DNA of 11,032 nucleotides, taken from NCBI GenBank assembly GCA_016286075.1, contig JAEERZ010000044.1:1-11032 (forward strand). Direction: 5' to 3'. Below the pieces are notes generated by a model, which saw nothing but the letters and a program-made list of their open reading frames with translations, was not told the origin of the DNA and did not search any database. The position numbers and the translations under genes were made by a program. This document shows positions 1-6,022 of the stretch, in pieces. The stretch's first letter is position 1, and every line of letters starts with the position of its first letter. This stretch comes from Selenomonadaceae bacterium (GTDB taxonomy: Bacteria > Bacillota > Negativicutes > Selenomonadales > Selenomonadaceae).

Positions 1-838
1 AGTCTAAGGCGTGGCCCGTGGGAGATTCCCAAGGAATCGGCTGGCTGCCTTTTCCGACGAGGAGCGCGCCGTTTTCCTTGCGCACGTCGATGAAATTCGC
101 GATGCCCATGAAGTTGAACACGAAAGGATTGACCGGCTGTTCGAAGATTTCCCAGGGCGTGCCGATCTGCTGGATCGCGCCCGCTGCGTCCATGATCGCC
201 ACGCGGTCGGAAATGGCGAGGCCGATTTCCTGATCGTGGGTGACGTAAAGCACCGTGACGCCAAGTTTCTTTTGCAGTTCCTTGATCTCGAAACGCATTT
301 CCTCACGCAGGTTCGCATCAAGGTTCGACAAAGGCTCGTCGAGGAGCAGGAGCGCCGGGTCGGCGACGAGGGCGCGGGCCAGTGCGACGCGCTGCTGCTG
401 GCCGCCGGAAAGCTCCGAAGGCAGGCGCTTGTCGAGGCCGTTCATGCCGACGATGTCAATCATGCGCATGACGCGTTCCTTGATTTCATCCTTCGGACGG
501 TCGGCGATTTTCAGCGGGTACGCCACGTTCTCAAAGACGGTCATGTGGGGCCAGACGGCGTAATCCTGGAACACGACGCCCAGACCGCGGTTTTCCGGCG
601 GCACGGCGATCTTCGCCTCGGGGTCGTTCACCAGCGTATCGCCGATGTAAATCTTCCCCGCGTCGGCGGACTCAAATCCGGCGAGCAGGCGGAGCAAGAC
701 CGTCTTGCCGCAGCCGGAAGGGCCGAGCAAGGTGAAGCACTCGCCCTTTTTCAACGTGAGCGAAAGGTTCTGGAGCACGGGATGATTCGGATACCCTTTC
801 GACACGTTTTCCACACGGATAATGTCGTTGTTATCCAT
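1..838 (-). CDS. ABC transporter ATP-binding protein, Fe3+/polyamine/phosphonate type (3' part outside window)
   Basis: Cytoplasmic ATPase that would power import of the ligand bound by the lipoprotein encoded just upstream. The 279 visible codons contain Walker A GPSGCGKT (residues 39-46), Q-loop Gln91, signature LSGGQ (143-147), Walker B LLLLDEP (163-169) and the switch His201 in a VTHDQE motif. After about residue 235 the sequence continues as in the FbpC/PotA/PhnT group, which carries a C-terminal TOBE region, here cut by the left edge. Start: the ATG at 838-836 is preceded by AGGAGG with a 6-nt spacer. The residue after GKT is Val47 instead of the usual Thr/Ser. The gene is cotranscribed with, or attenuated from, the binding-protein gene. 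No permease is visible; it is probably further left. Family call is firm, substrate unknown. Confidence 0.93.
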   Translation of the reverse strand, partial: MDNNDIIRVENVSKGYPNHPVLQNLSLTLKKGECFTLLGPSGCGKTVLLRLLAGFESADAGKIYIGDTLVNDPEAKIAVPPENRGLGVVFQDYAVWPHMTVFENVAYPLKIADRPKDEIKERVMRMIDIVGMNGLDKRLPSELSGGQQQRVALARALVADPALLLLDEPLSNLDANLREEMRFEIKELQKKLGVTVLYVTHDQEIGLAISDRVAIMDAAGAIQQIGTPWEIFEQPVNPFVFNFMGIANFIDVRKENGALLVGKGSQPIPWESPTGHALD

Positions 839-864
839 GAGTTTCCTCCTTGTTGTTTATAGAT

Positions 865-900
865 ATAAAAGCAAGCGGCGGAACGCTCGTGTTCCGCCGC
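865..900 (-). terminator. Intercistronic hairpin with T-rich tail (partial terminator or mRNA stabiliser)
   Basis: A perfect 10-bp G+C-rich stem (875-884 with 891-900) and 6-nt loop lies between the binding-protein stop and the ATPase ribosome site. Read on the minus strand it is followed by TTGCTTTTAT, a broken T-tract. Such hairpins between a binding-protein gene and the rest of its operon commonly lower downstream expression, so the binding protein is made in excess. That role is inferred here. Confidence 0.6.
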
Positions 901-933
901 CTGTCGGACGCGCCGAGGCGTCATATAGTTGTC

Positions 934-1983
934 TTACTTCTTGATGATCTCCGTGAACTTCTTGATGGTCTCTTCCTTCTTCGGAAGGATCTCGGTGTAG
1001 CTCACCTTGATGCCGTTCTTCAGAGCGACTTCAGGCTGCGGGAGATTGTACTTCTCGGGAATCTTGACGTCCTTGCGGACAGGAACCGTGCCGGCTTCGG
1101 CGACCTTCTGCTGCGCTTCCTGGCTCAGCAGATAATCGACGAATTTCTTCGCGGCTTCGACGTTGTTCGAGCCTTTGAAGATCGCGACCGGGCTCGGAAC
1201 CATGAGCAGTTCGGGCGGATACGCCATCTTCAGATGCGCGCCCTTGGCAATCTTGCTGTTGGTGATGTAGTCGACGCCGAGGCAAGCGACGAGCTCGCCG
1301 GAAGAGGTGTCGTCAACGACCTGGCCGGAGCCTTTGCCGATGCGAGCGCCGTTGTCATGCAGCTTGTTGAAGAAATCCCAGCCGAACTGCTTCTCGAGCA
1401 GCGCGACGCTCATGTAGGACGTGCCGGAGAGAGCCGGGTCGGCAATGCCGAAGCCCTTGTTGTATTCCGGCTTCAGGAGGTCCGCCCACTGGGTCGGAGC
1501 TTCTTTGATCTTATCCGTGTTGTAGACGATGCCGAGGGTGCCGAGACGAGCCGCCGTGAAGCTGCCATCGTAATCGTCGAACGGGTTCAGGAGTTCGTTG
1601 AAAATCGGGGTCTTGTAAACTTCCAGCATGTTCTGGGACTTCATCTGATAGAAATCGGGAACTTCGCTGGTCCAAATGACGTCTGCGAGGATATGGCCGC
1701 TCTGTTTCTCGGCGGCGATTTTCGCCATCAGCTTGCCTGCGCCAGCCGACTGATAATCGACTTCGATGCCGGGGTTCTTCTTCTTGAAGCCCTCGACGAT
1801 GCCGCTGATCAGCGCTTCTTTCATCGAAGTGTAGATCACGAGCTTGTTCTTTGCGCCTGCCGCGCCCGAGCCGGACCCGGAACCGGAAGACTGCGGCTTA
1901 GGACCGCCGCCGCAGCCTGCGACGAGAGCCGTCGTCAGCGCTACGCAGAGAACCATGAATAACGCCAGTGCCTTTTTCTTCAT
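934..1983 (-). CDS. Extracellular solute-binding lipoprotein, family 1 (Fe3+/phosphonate/polyamine-type ABC importer)
   Basis: 349-residue substrate-capturing lipoprotein. It has a lysine-rich start, a hydrophobic signal segment (about 5-22), lipobox VAGC with Cys24, then a low-complexity Gly/Ser linker. The mature protein begins with NKLVIYTSMKEAL and continues through an ADVIWTSE segment, as in the AfuA/FbpA/PhnS-like family 1 proteins. I see no adjacent Tyr pair of the kind that binds iron in classical FbpA proteins, so a ferric substrate is not supported; phosphonate, polyamine or another anion remains possible. Start: the ATG at 1983-1981 has AAGGAG upstream with an 8-nt spacer. A GTG nine bases earlier overlaps that ribosome site and is unlikely. 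The ATPase gene follows after a hairpin, and a strong promoter lies about 150 nt upstream. Confidence 0.92.
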   Translation of the reverse strand: MKKKALALFMVLCVALTTALVAGCGGGPKPQSSGSGSGSGAAGAKNKLVIYTSMKEALISGIVEGFKKKNPGIEVDYQSAGAGKLMAKIAAEKQSGHILADVIWTSEVPDFYQMKSQNMLEVYKTPIFNELLNPFDDYDGSFTAARLGTLGIVYNTDKIKEAPTQWADLLKPEYNKGFGIADPALSGTSYMSVALLEKQFGWDFFNKLHDNGARIGKGSGQVVDDTSSGELVACLGVDYITNSKIAKGAHLKMAYPPELLMVPSPVAIFKGSNNVEAAKKFVDYLLSQEAQQKVAEAGTVPVRKDVKIPEKYNLPQPEVALKNGIKVSYTEILPKKEETIKKFTEIIKK

Positions 1984-2131
1984 ACATTCCACTCCTTATA
2001 AATAATATAGATGATGCAGGATAGCCGTCGCGTGTTTTAGTCGGTCCGCGATACGCGATTCGCCCGAAGCACCCGCAGGCTTTCCCGTTGTCCGCAAGAC
2101 GCTTCTCATCTTGTCAGACAATTCATACTTG
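1984..2131 (-). other. Long structured 5' leader of the binding-protein transcript, unidentified
   Basis: If transcription starts about 7 nt after the -10 box, the mRNA carries about 147 nt before the ATG. Two hairpins can be drawn. One is at 2089-2120 (TGTC/GACA plus CAAGA/TCTTG around a small internal loop). The other is at 2028-2058 (TCGCGT/ACGCGA). I could not match the leader to a riboswitch consensus I know. There is no oligo-T terminator before the start codon, so any control would be at translation or RNA stability. It may also be unregulated. Confidence 0.35.
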
Positions 2132-2136
2132 ATATA

Positions 2137-2165
2137 ATTATAATGCGAAGAGGTTTGGATTGCAA
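2137..2165 (-). promoter_or_regulatory. Sigma-A type promoter for the binding-protein/ATPase operon
   Basis: On the minus strand, TTGCAA (2165-2160) and a perfect TATAAT (2142-2137) are separated by exactly 17 nt. The only gene downstream on this strand is the binding-protein gene. Confidence 0.75.
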
Positions 2166-2192
2166 CGAAAAAATCTTTTTTGGACCGGATAG

Positions 2193-2247
2193 GAGAAAAA
2201 TTTTTCCGAGGGAAATTTTGGAGGAGGAAAGAGGAAATTTTTTTCTC
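2193..2247. repeat. Imperfect A/T-rich inverted repeat in the divergent intergenic region
   Basis: Arms 2193-2207 (GAGAAAAATTTTTCC) and 2233-2247 (GGAAATTTTTTTCTC) are inverted copies with 13 of 15 positions matching, 25 nt apart. GGAAATTTT also occurs as a direct repeat at 2211 and 2233. The repeat lies between the start-proximal regions of two divergent genes, so it could be a regulator site or simply A/T-rich spacer. The rest of this gene-free stretch (1984-2344) holds the minus-strand promoter and leader, plus a small hairpin (2313-2330) just before the ribosome site of the next gene. I see no convincing promoter for that gene. Confidence 0.35.
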
Positions 2248-2344
2248 ACGGCGAATGTTTTAGACATATTGATAAAAAGTGTGAGCCGGGGATAGTTCGG
2301 TAAGCGCTGCGCTCCCGCAAACGTGTGGGACGGCGGAGGACGAC

Positions 2345-4069
2345 ATGGAAGAATTGATGGATGCAGATATAAAAAAGAATAAAGAAGAGTGGCTGGAGAC
2401 GGCCGTCCGGTTTTATCGCGACGGGGATTTCAAAGGTATGCGCGCCTGCGCCAGGGAAATTCTTGCCCACGATATGGACGATGTGGACGGGCAGGCGCTT
2501 TTCGCTCAGGCGTCCCTGTATCTGGGGGAAGAGGAAACGGCGGAGGTAGTCGTTCGCCGCTTGTGGGACAGCGCTCCAAATCATTGGCGGCTGCTTTTGG
2601 TGGCGGGAGAGATTCACGCCCTGCGCTTTGAGATGCGTCAGGCCATCGATACGCTGAAGCGTCTTTGGGCTCTCGGGCAGGGACGGATGGGGAAGATCGC
2701 GCTCTACGATATGGCGATTTTGGAGAGGGCGGGACGTCTTTTGACCGACGCCTGCTATCTTTTGGCGCGGCCGGATGAGGCGGCGGAGTATCTTTTCCAG
2801 CTGGCGGGTCTTTTGCATGATCCGGCGGTGAAAGAGGAGCTTTACAGCAAGGCGCTGTTCCTGTCCAATTATCGGTCGGCGGGACAGCAGGACAGGGCGC
2901 GCAGGGAAGGCATCAACGGCTTTTTCGGCGCGAAGATCACGATGCCGCACACGCGTCCGTCGTCGGTGCCGGACCGGAAAATGCGGATCGGCTACATTTC
3001 TCCTGATTTTCGCGAGCACGCGGTGGCGAATTTTTTGTCGCCGTTCTTCCGGAATTTCGCGAAGCTCGATTTCAACGTGTTTTGTTATATGACGGGAACG
3101 CCGGACAATATTACCCAGCGTTTTAAGCGGAGCACGGTGAACTGGCGTGACCTGCAGGGGCTTCCTCCGCAGGAGGCGGCGCGCCGCATTTACCGCGACC
3201 ATGTAGATATTCTCGTGGACTTTGCGGGACATTCCCAAGGGTCGAGCATCGCGACGCTCGCCTATCGCCCCGCGCCGATTCAAATGACGGCCATCGGGGA
3301 CGTGGGATCCACCGGGCTCCGAGAGATCGATTATTTCATGACCGACGTCTATTGCTCACCGCCGGACCGGGATTCGGGAGATTTTTCCGAGCACCTCGCG
3401 CGGCTGCAGGGATGTCACCTCTGTTACGATCCGAGCCTCCTGCGTCCGCTGCCGGCGCTTTCGCCGGAGCCTCCCGCGCTGCGAAACGGCTATGTGACCT
3501 TCGGCAGCTTCAATAATTTCGCGAAGGCGAGCCGGGAAACGCTGGTGCTTTGGAGGGCCGTTCTCGAAGCGGTGCCGAATTCGCGGCTCCTTATAAAAGG
3601 AAAGATTGCTTCCGTGCCGGACGGCGAGGCGGAGGTGAAAGCGCGGCTGACGGAGGTGGGCGCCGATTTGTCGCGGGTGGAACTTCGCCCGTACAGCCCG
3701 GATTATTTGGAGCAGTACCGCGATATCGACGTGGCTCTTGATACGACGCCGTTTACCGGAGGGCTCACCACTTGCGAGGCTCTCGTCATGGGAGTCCCTG
3801 TCGTTACCCTGCGGGGCACGACGCATGCGGCGCGCATCGGAACCAGTATATTGGAAAACGCCGGATTGCCGGAGCTGGTCGCCGGCAACAGCGCGGAATA
3901 TGTAAAAAAGGCCGCGAGCATCGCCGGTTCCATGACGATTCTGGAAAAATTTCACGGCGGCCTCCGGGAAGTCGTTCGCGGTTCGAGATTGATGGACGTG
4001 AAAGGCTACATGAAAAATGTCGAAGCGATGTATCGTTCCGTTTGGGAAGAGTACTGCGGCGGCGCATGA
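2345..4069 (+). CDS. GT41-family (O-GlcNAc transferase-like) protein glycosyltransferase
   Basis: 574-residue cytoplasmic glycosyltransferase predicted to transfer a sugar from a UDP-sugar to protein. Residues about 1-195 are a helical region (probably degenerate TPR-like repeats, since no clean TPR consensus is visible). Residues about 213-574 match the GT41 catalytic region: IGYISPDFREHAV with candidate catalytic His225, DILVDFAGHS (288-297), RPAPIQ (308-313), VTFGSFNNFAK (384-394), LLIKGK with candidate nucleotide-sugar Lys418, GGLTTCEAL (472-480) and GVPVVTL (483-489). Start: the ATG follows GGAGG with a 5-nt spacer. The acceptor is unknown. The adjacent motility-type gene makes flagellin or another surface protein a reasonable guess. 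An N-glucosyltransferase of HMW1C type, also GT41, is an alternative. No terminator follows, but the next gene has its own promoter. Confidence 0.88.
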   Translation: MEELMDADIKKNKEEWLETAVRFYRDGDFKGMRACAREILAHDMDDVDGQALFAQASLYLGEEETAEVVVRRLWDSAPNHWRLLLVAGEIHALRFEMRQAIDTLKRLWALGQGRMGKIALYDMAILERAGRLLTDACYLLARPDEAAEYLFQLAGLLHDPAVKEELYSKALFLSNYRSAGQQDRARREGINGFFGAKITMPHTRPSSVPDRKMRIGYISPDFREHAVANFLSPFFRNFAKLDFNVFCYMTGTPDNITQRFKRSTVNWRDLQGLPPQEAARRIYRDHVDILVDFAGHSQGSSIATLAYRPAPIQMTAIGDVGSTGLREIDYFMTDVYCSPPDRDSGDFSEHLARLQGCHLCYDPSLLRPLPALSPEPPALRNGYVTFGSFNNFAKASRETLVLWRAVLEAVPNSRLLIKGKIASVPDGEAEVKARLTEVGADLSRVELRPYSPDYLEQYRDIDVALDTTPFTGGLTTCEALVMGVPVVTLRGTTHAARIGTSILENAGLPELVAGNSAEYVKKAASIAGSMTILEKFHGGLREVVRGSRLMDVKGYMKNVEAMYRSVWEEYCGGA

Positions 4070-4127
4070 CGAAAAATCCCCCGGCAACTGCGGATTCTGA
4101 CGTCTCGGTGATTCCTATAGAAAACGC

Positions 4128-4156
4128 TTGCACTTTCCAAATGGATTCGTTATAAT
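4128..4156 (+). promoter_or_regulatory. Sigma-A type promoter upstream of the yjfB-like gene
   Basis: TTGCAC (4128-4133) and TATAAT (4151-4156) are separated by exactly 17 nt. The promoter lies 58 nt after the glycosyltransferase stop and about 40 nt before the small motility-type gene. It probably also serves the zinc-ribbon gene, up to the terminator near 4800. Confidence 0.75.
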
Positions 4157-4195
4157 ACAGGAAATATCATCGTGGTGGGAAAGGAAGTGAGGGGC

Positions 4196-4384
4196 TTGGA
4201 TCTGGATATGAGCATCGCGTCGCTCAGCGTCGGTATGGCGCAGGCGCAGACACAGCAGCAGCTCGGAATCTCTGTTCTCAAGGAGGCGATGGAGACAGGA
4301 AGCGAAGCCGTGGCGGAGCTTTTGGAAAGCGTCCCGGTTAGTCTTGACCCCAATCTCGGCACGACGGTAGATATCATGGTCTGA
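4196..4384 (+). CDS. YjfB-family putative motility protein
   Basis: Small protein of about 62 residues containing SIASLSVGMAQAQTQQQLG, then ISVLKEAME, and a C-terminal DPNLGTTVDIMV. This is the pattern of YjfB-type putative motility proteins: an N-terminal MDI-ALS-like start, a Gln-rich helix, and an LG..ID tail. The biochemical role of the family is not established. The chosen TTG start gives the family-like N-terminus (M)DLDMSIASLS and has AAGGA upstream with a 10-nt spacer. Alternatives in frame are the ATG at 4208, GTG at 4187 and GTG at 4172. It has its own promoter and lies between a GT41 glycosyltransferase and a zinc-ribbon gene, with no flagellar genes in view. Confidence 0.75.
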   Translation: MDLDMSIASLSVGMAQAQTQQQLGISVLKEAMETGSEAVAELLESVPVSLDPNLGTTVDIMV

Positions 4385-4448
4385 TTTCTGCTGACGGGAG
4401 GAACCGGCAGCGGGGATTTGCAAGACGAAAGGTAAGGGGATTTTTTTC

Positions 4449-4730
4449 ATGGCTTTTGAAGACGAAACGTTGGTGTGCAAAGACTGCGGCAAGGAGTTTA
4501 TCTTTACCGCGGGCGAACAGGAATTTTATGCGGAGAAGGGCTTCGAGAACAAGCCCGCCCGCTGCCGCGACTGCCGCGACAAGCGCCGCCGTACCCGTGA
4601 CAACGGTGAGGAGCGCCAGATGTTTACGGTGGTTTGCGCGGAGTGCGGACAGGAGACGCAGGTTCCGTTCCAGCCGAAGGACGACCGCCCGGTTTATTGC
4701 CGCGACTGCTTCAGCAAGCATCGCCGGTAA
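4449..4730 (+). CDS. Zinc-ribbon protein with CxxC-x17-CxxC module
   Basis: 93-residue basic protein with eight cysteines in four CxxC knuckles: 10/13, 39/42, 63/66 and 84/87. The second pair of knuckles is separated by exactly 17 residues, the spacing that defines the CxxC-x17-CxxC family; the first pair is separated by 25 and resembles the probable zinc-ribbon (zf-trcl-like) group. Each pair can bind one structural Zn2+, giving two tandem ribbons joined by a KRRRTRDNGEER linker that could contact nucleic acid. Nothing in the sequence shows a catalytic activity, and the family has no firm function that I know. Ribosome site AGGGGA lies before a T-run and the ATG. The gene is 64 nt after the motility-type gene, probably on the same transcript, and is followed by a terminator. 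Confidence 0.85.
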   Translation: MAFEDETLVCKDCGKEFIFTAGEQEFYAEKGFENKPARCRDCRDKRRRTRDNGEERQMFTVVCAECGQETQVPFQPKDDRPVYCRDCFSKHRR

Positions 4731-4795
4731 GACAAGGCCAAAGAGGCGGAGCACGTGCCTGACGTTTTGAATAAGAACTGCAAAATTGTGCAATG

Positions 4796-4825
4796 CAGCC
4801 CGGCTCGTCCGGGCTGTACTTTTAT
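4796..4825 (+). terminator. Rho-independent terminator after the zinc-ribbon gene
   Basis: An 8-bp stem CAGCCCGG/CCGGGCTG (4796-4803 with 4809-4816) with loop CTCGT is followed by TACTTTTAT. It ends the preceding transcription unit. It sits only 37 nt before the next gene's ATG, so it could also act in that gene's leader. The T-tract is interrupted, so strength is uncertain. Confidence 0.65.
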
Positions 4826-4852
4826 ACAAGAGGAAAGGGAAAGGTGATTGGA

Positions 4853-5638
4853 ATGAAGAGATTCATGACGTTATGTCTGGTGGCGCTTCTGGCGCTGGCG
4901 ACGCTCGCAGCCGGCTGCGGCGGGGGCGGGGAAAAGAAGGACGCCAAGGCGGACCAGAAGACGGAAAAAGTGCTTCGCATCGGAACGAATGCGGACTTTG
5001 CGCCCTTTGAGTTTCAGGATGTAGGCGGCAAGGAATATCAGGGCTTTGATATGGACCTGATTCGCGCCTTGTCGAAGGAAATGGGATACAAGGCCGAGAT
5101 TCAGAACATCAACTTCGACGGCCTGATTCCGGCGCTGGAGGCCGGGAACCTCGACGTCATCATTTCGGGCATGACGATCAACGACGAGCGCAAGAAGAAA
5201 GTTGATTTCTCCGAGCCGTATTACAAATCTGGTCTTTCCATCATCGTCAAGAAGGACGACGCTTCCATCAAGAAATTCTCCGATCTTAAGGGCAAGAAAG
5301 TCGCCGTGCAGATCGGCACCACCAGCGCCATGGAAGTCAAGAAAATCGACGGCGCCATTGTCAAGGAGTTCAACAGCTCCGCCGACACCTTCATGGAGCT
5401 TAAAGCCGGCGGCGTCGACGCCGTCGTCAACGACCGCCCGGTCAACGACTATTACATCGCGAAGAGCGGCGTCGCCGACGTTCGCCGCCTCGAGGAGCTG
5501 CTGACTTCCGAGGATTACGGCATCGCTTCCTCGAAGAAGAATCCGGATATGAAGAAGAAAATCGACGCCGCGCTGAAGAAACTCCGCGACAACGGCGAGT
5601 ACGACAAGATTTTCAAGAAATGGTTCGGCAACGGCTGA
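4853..5638 (+). CDS. Polar amino acid ABC transporter substrate-binding lipoprotein (family 3), candidate cyst(e)ine binder
   Basis: 261-residue lipoprotein with a signal segment (about 3-19), LAAGC with Cys22, and a mature domain of SBP_bac_3/GlnH type: LRIGTNADFAPFEF, then GFDMDLIRAL, the SGMTINDERKKKVDFSEPYY block that holds the ligand carboxylate Arg in this family, VQIGTT, and VNDRPVND. The ligand class is an L-amino acid. Cystine/cysteine is inferred only from position: the gene sits directly before a Cys/Met biosynthesis operon, and the matching permease and ATPase lie directly after it. Start: the ATG is preceded by AAAGGTGA with a 5-nt spacer. A GTG three codons earlier and a longer open frame back to 4793 overlap the ribosome site and the terminator. 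Only a weak promoter candidate is visible (TTGAAT and TGCAAT, 16 nt apart, upstream of the terminator). A terminator ends the gene. Confidence 0.92.
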   Translation: MKRFMTLCLVALLALATLAAGCGGGGEKKDAKADQKTEKVLRIGTNADFAPFEFQDVGGKEYQGFDMDLIRALSKEMGYKAEIQNINFDGLIPALEAGNLDVIISGMTINDERKKKVDFSEPYYKSGLSIIVKKDDASIKKFSDLKGKKVAVQIGTTSAMEVKKIDGAIVKEFNSSADTFMELKAGGVDAVVNDRPVNDYYIAKSGVADVRRLEELLTSEDYGIASSKKNPDMKKKIDAALKKLRDNGEYDKIFKKWFGNG

Positions 5639-5660
5639 TCGCTGTATGAAATTTTAAGAG

Positions 5661-5698
5661 CCGCCCGTTTCTCGCACAGCGGGAAGCGGGCGGTTTTT
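5661..5698 (+). terminator. Strong rho-independent terminator after the amino acid binding-protein gene
   Basis: A 14-bp stem with two G-T pairs (5661-5674 with 5680-5693) and a 5-nt loop is followed by TTTTT (5694-5698). It begins 22 nt after the stop codon and separates the binding-protein unit from the sulfur operon. Confidence 0.88.
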
Positions 5699-5739
5699 GT
5701 CTGCTTTCGTCAGTGAAATAAATAATTTTTATATTCCTA

Positions 5740-5768
5740 TTGACTTGGTAAGAAATAAGGGATATAAT
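5740..5768 (+). promoter_or_regulatory. Sigma-A type promoter of the leader-metY-cysK unit
   Basis: TTGACT (5740-5745) and TATAAT (5763-5768) are separated by exactly 17 nt. Predicted transcription start is near 5775, giving a leader of about 248 nt before metY that contains a short translated-looking ORF. Confidence 0.82.
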
Positions 5769-5798
5769 GCGAATAATTTACGGAAGAGAGGTGAAACG

Positions 5799-5954
5799 AT
5801 GATTTTCGTCAATTTTGCGGCGGCTGTGAAGCCAATCAAGGCAGCGGGGAGAACGGCCATGTGTTGTTGCACGCCGATGCAATGGTCCGAAAGAAAGGGC
5901 AAAAGCACATCGTTTCTCTGCCCTTCGGACGTCACGCCGTATTGTATGCGTTAA
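5799..5954 (+). CDS. Putative cysteine-rich leader peptide of an attenuator (51 codons)
   Basis: Short ORF immediately downstream of a strong promoter, with ribosome site AGAGGTGA and a 4-nt spacer before the ATG. The peptide begins MIFVNFAAAVKPIK and carries three consecutive Cys codons (TGT TGT TGC, residues 22-24, positions 5862-5870), then Cys41 and Cys49. It ends 68 nt before metY, and its TAA lies inside the loop of a terminator-like hairpin. I recognise no protein family. Runs of codons for the amino acid made by the downstream genes are the hallmark of leader-peptide attenuation, and the downstream genes make cysteine and homocysteine, so the ORF is more likely regulatory than a functional protein. 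A small metal-binding peptide is an alternative. An in-frame open extension back to 5697 overlaps the promoter and is discounted. Confidence 0.6.
   Translation: MIFVNFAAAVKPIKAAGRTAMCCCTPMQWSERKGKSTSFLCPSDVTPYCMR
5885..5930 (+). other. Long bulged stem in the metY leader RNA
   Basis: GTCCGA + AGGGCA (5885-5890 and 5896-5901) can pair with the continuous TGCCCT-TCGGAC (5919-5930). This gives 12 bp interrupted by one 5-nt bulge, with a 17-nt loop. It lies between the Cys codon run and the terminator hairpin, where an attenuator would have its control structure. Both arms are inside the leader ORF, so translating ribosomes would unfold it. Confidence 0.45.
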
Positions 5955-5974
5955 GACAACCGGCGGTTTTCTTT
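5935..5974 (+). terminator. Candidate attenuator terminator upstream of metY
   Basis: CGCCG (5935-5939) pairs with CGGCG (5961-5965), and TTGT (5942-5945) with ACAA (5956-5959), around a small internal loop. The hairpin is followed by GTTTTCTTTA (T-rich 5967-5974). The leader ORF stop codon is in the hairpin loop. The stem is modest, as expected for a conditional terminator. It lies 48 nt before the metY ATG and after the promoter, so formation would block expression of metY and cysK. Confidence 0.45.
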
Positions 5975-6022
5975 AATGATGAAATATTAACTTGATAATG
6001 AAATACAAAGGAGAGAAAAATC

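Noticed and set aside
11..1962. Plus-strand open frames across 11-862 and 850-1962
   Set aside because: They lie antisense to the ABC ATPase and binding-protein genes, whose motifs, lipobox and ribosome sites are clear on the minus strand.
1984..2131. Cyclic-di-GMP, cobalamin, TPP or similar riboswitch in the binding-protein leader
   Set aside because: A GGGAAAGCC stretch is faintly reminiscent of such cores, but the flanking consensus elements are absent, so no class can be claimed.
2262..2300. Promoter for the GT41 gene (TTGATA ... GATAGT, or a sigma-28-like site)
   Set aside because: The -10 match is poor and the sigma-28-like spacing is wrong, so no promoter is called.
2246..4087. Minus-strand open frames opposite the GT41 gene
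   Set aside because: The plus-strand frame has full GT41 motifs and a good ribosome site; the antisense translations show no domain.
5769..6022. SAM (S-box) riboswitch or T-box leader upstream of metY
   Set aside because: I looked for the S-box conserved core and for the T-box GGGTGGNACCGCG-type sequence and found neither. The Cys codon run and hairpin fit leader-peptide attenuation better.
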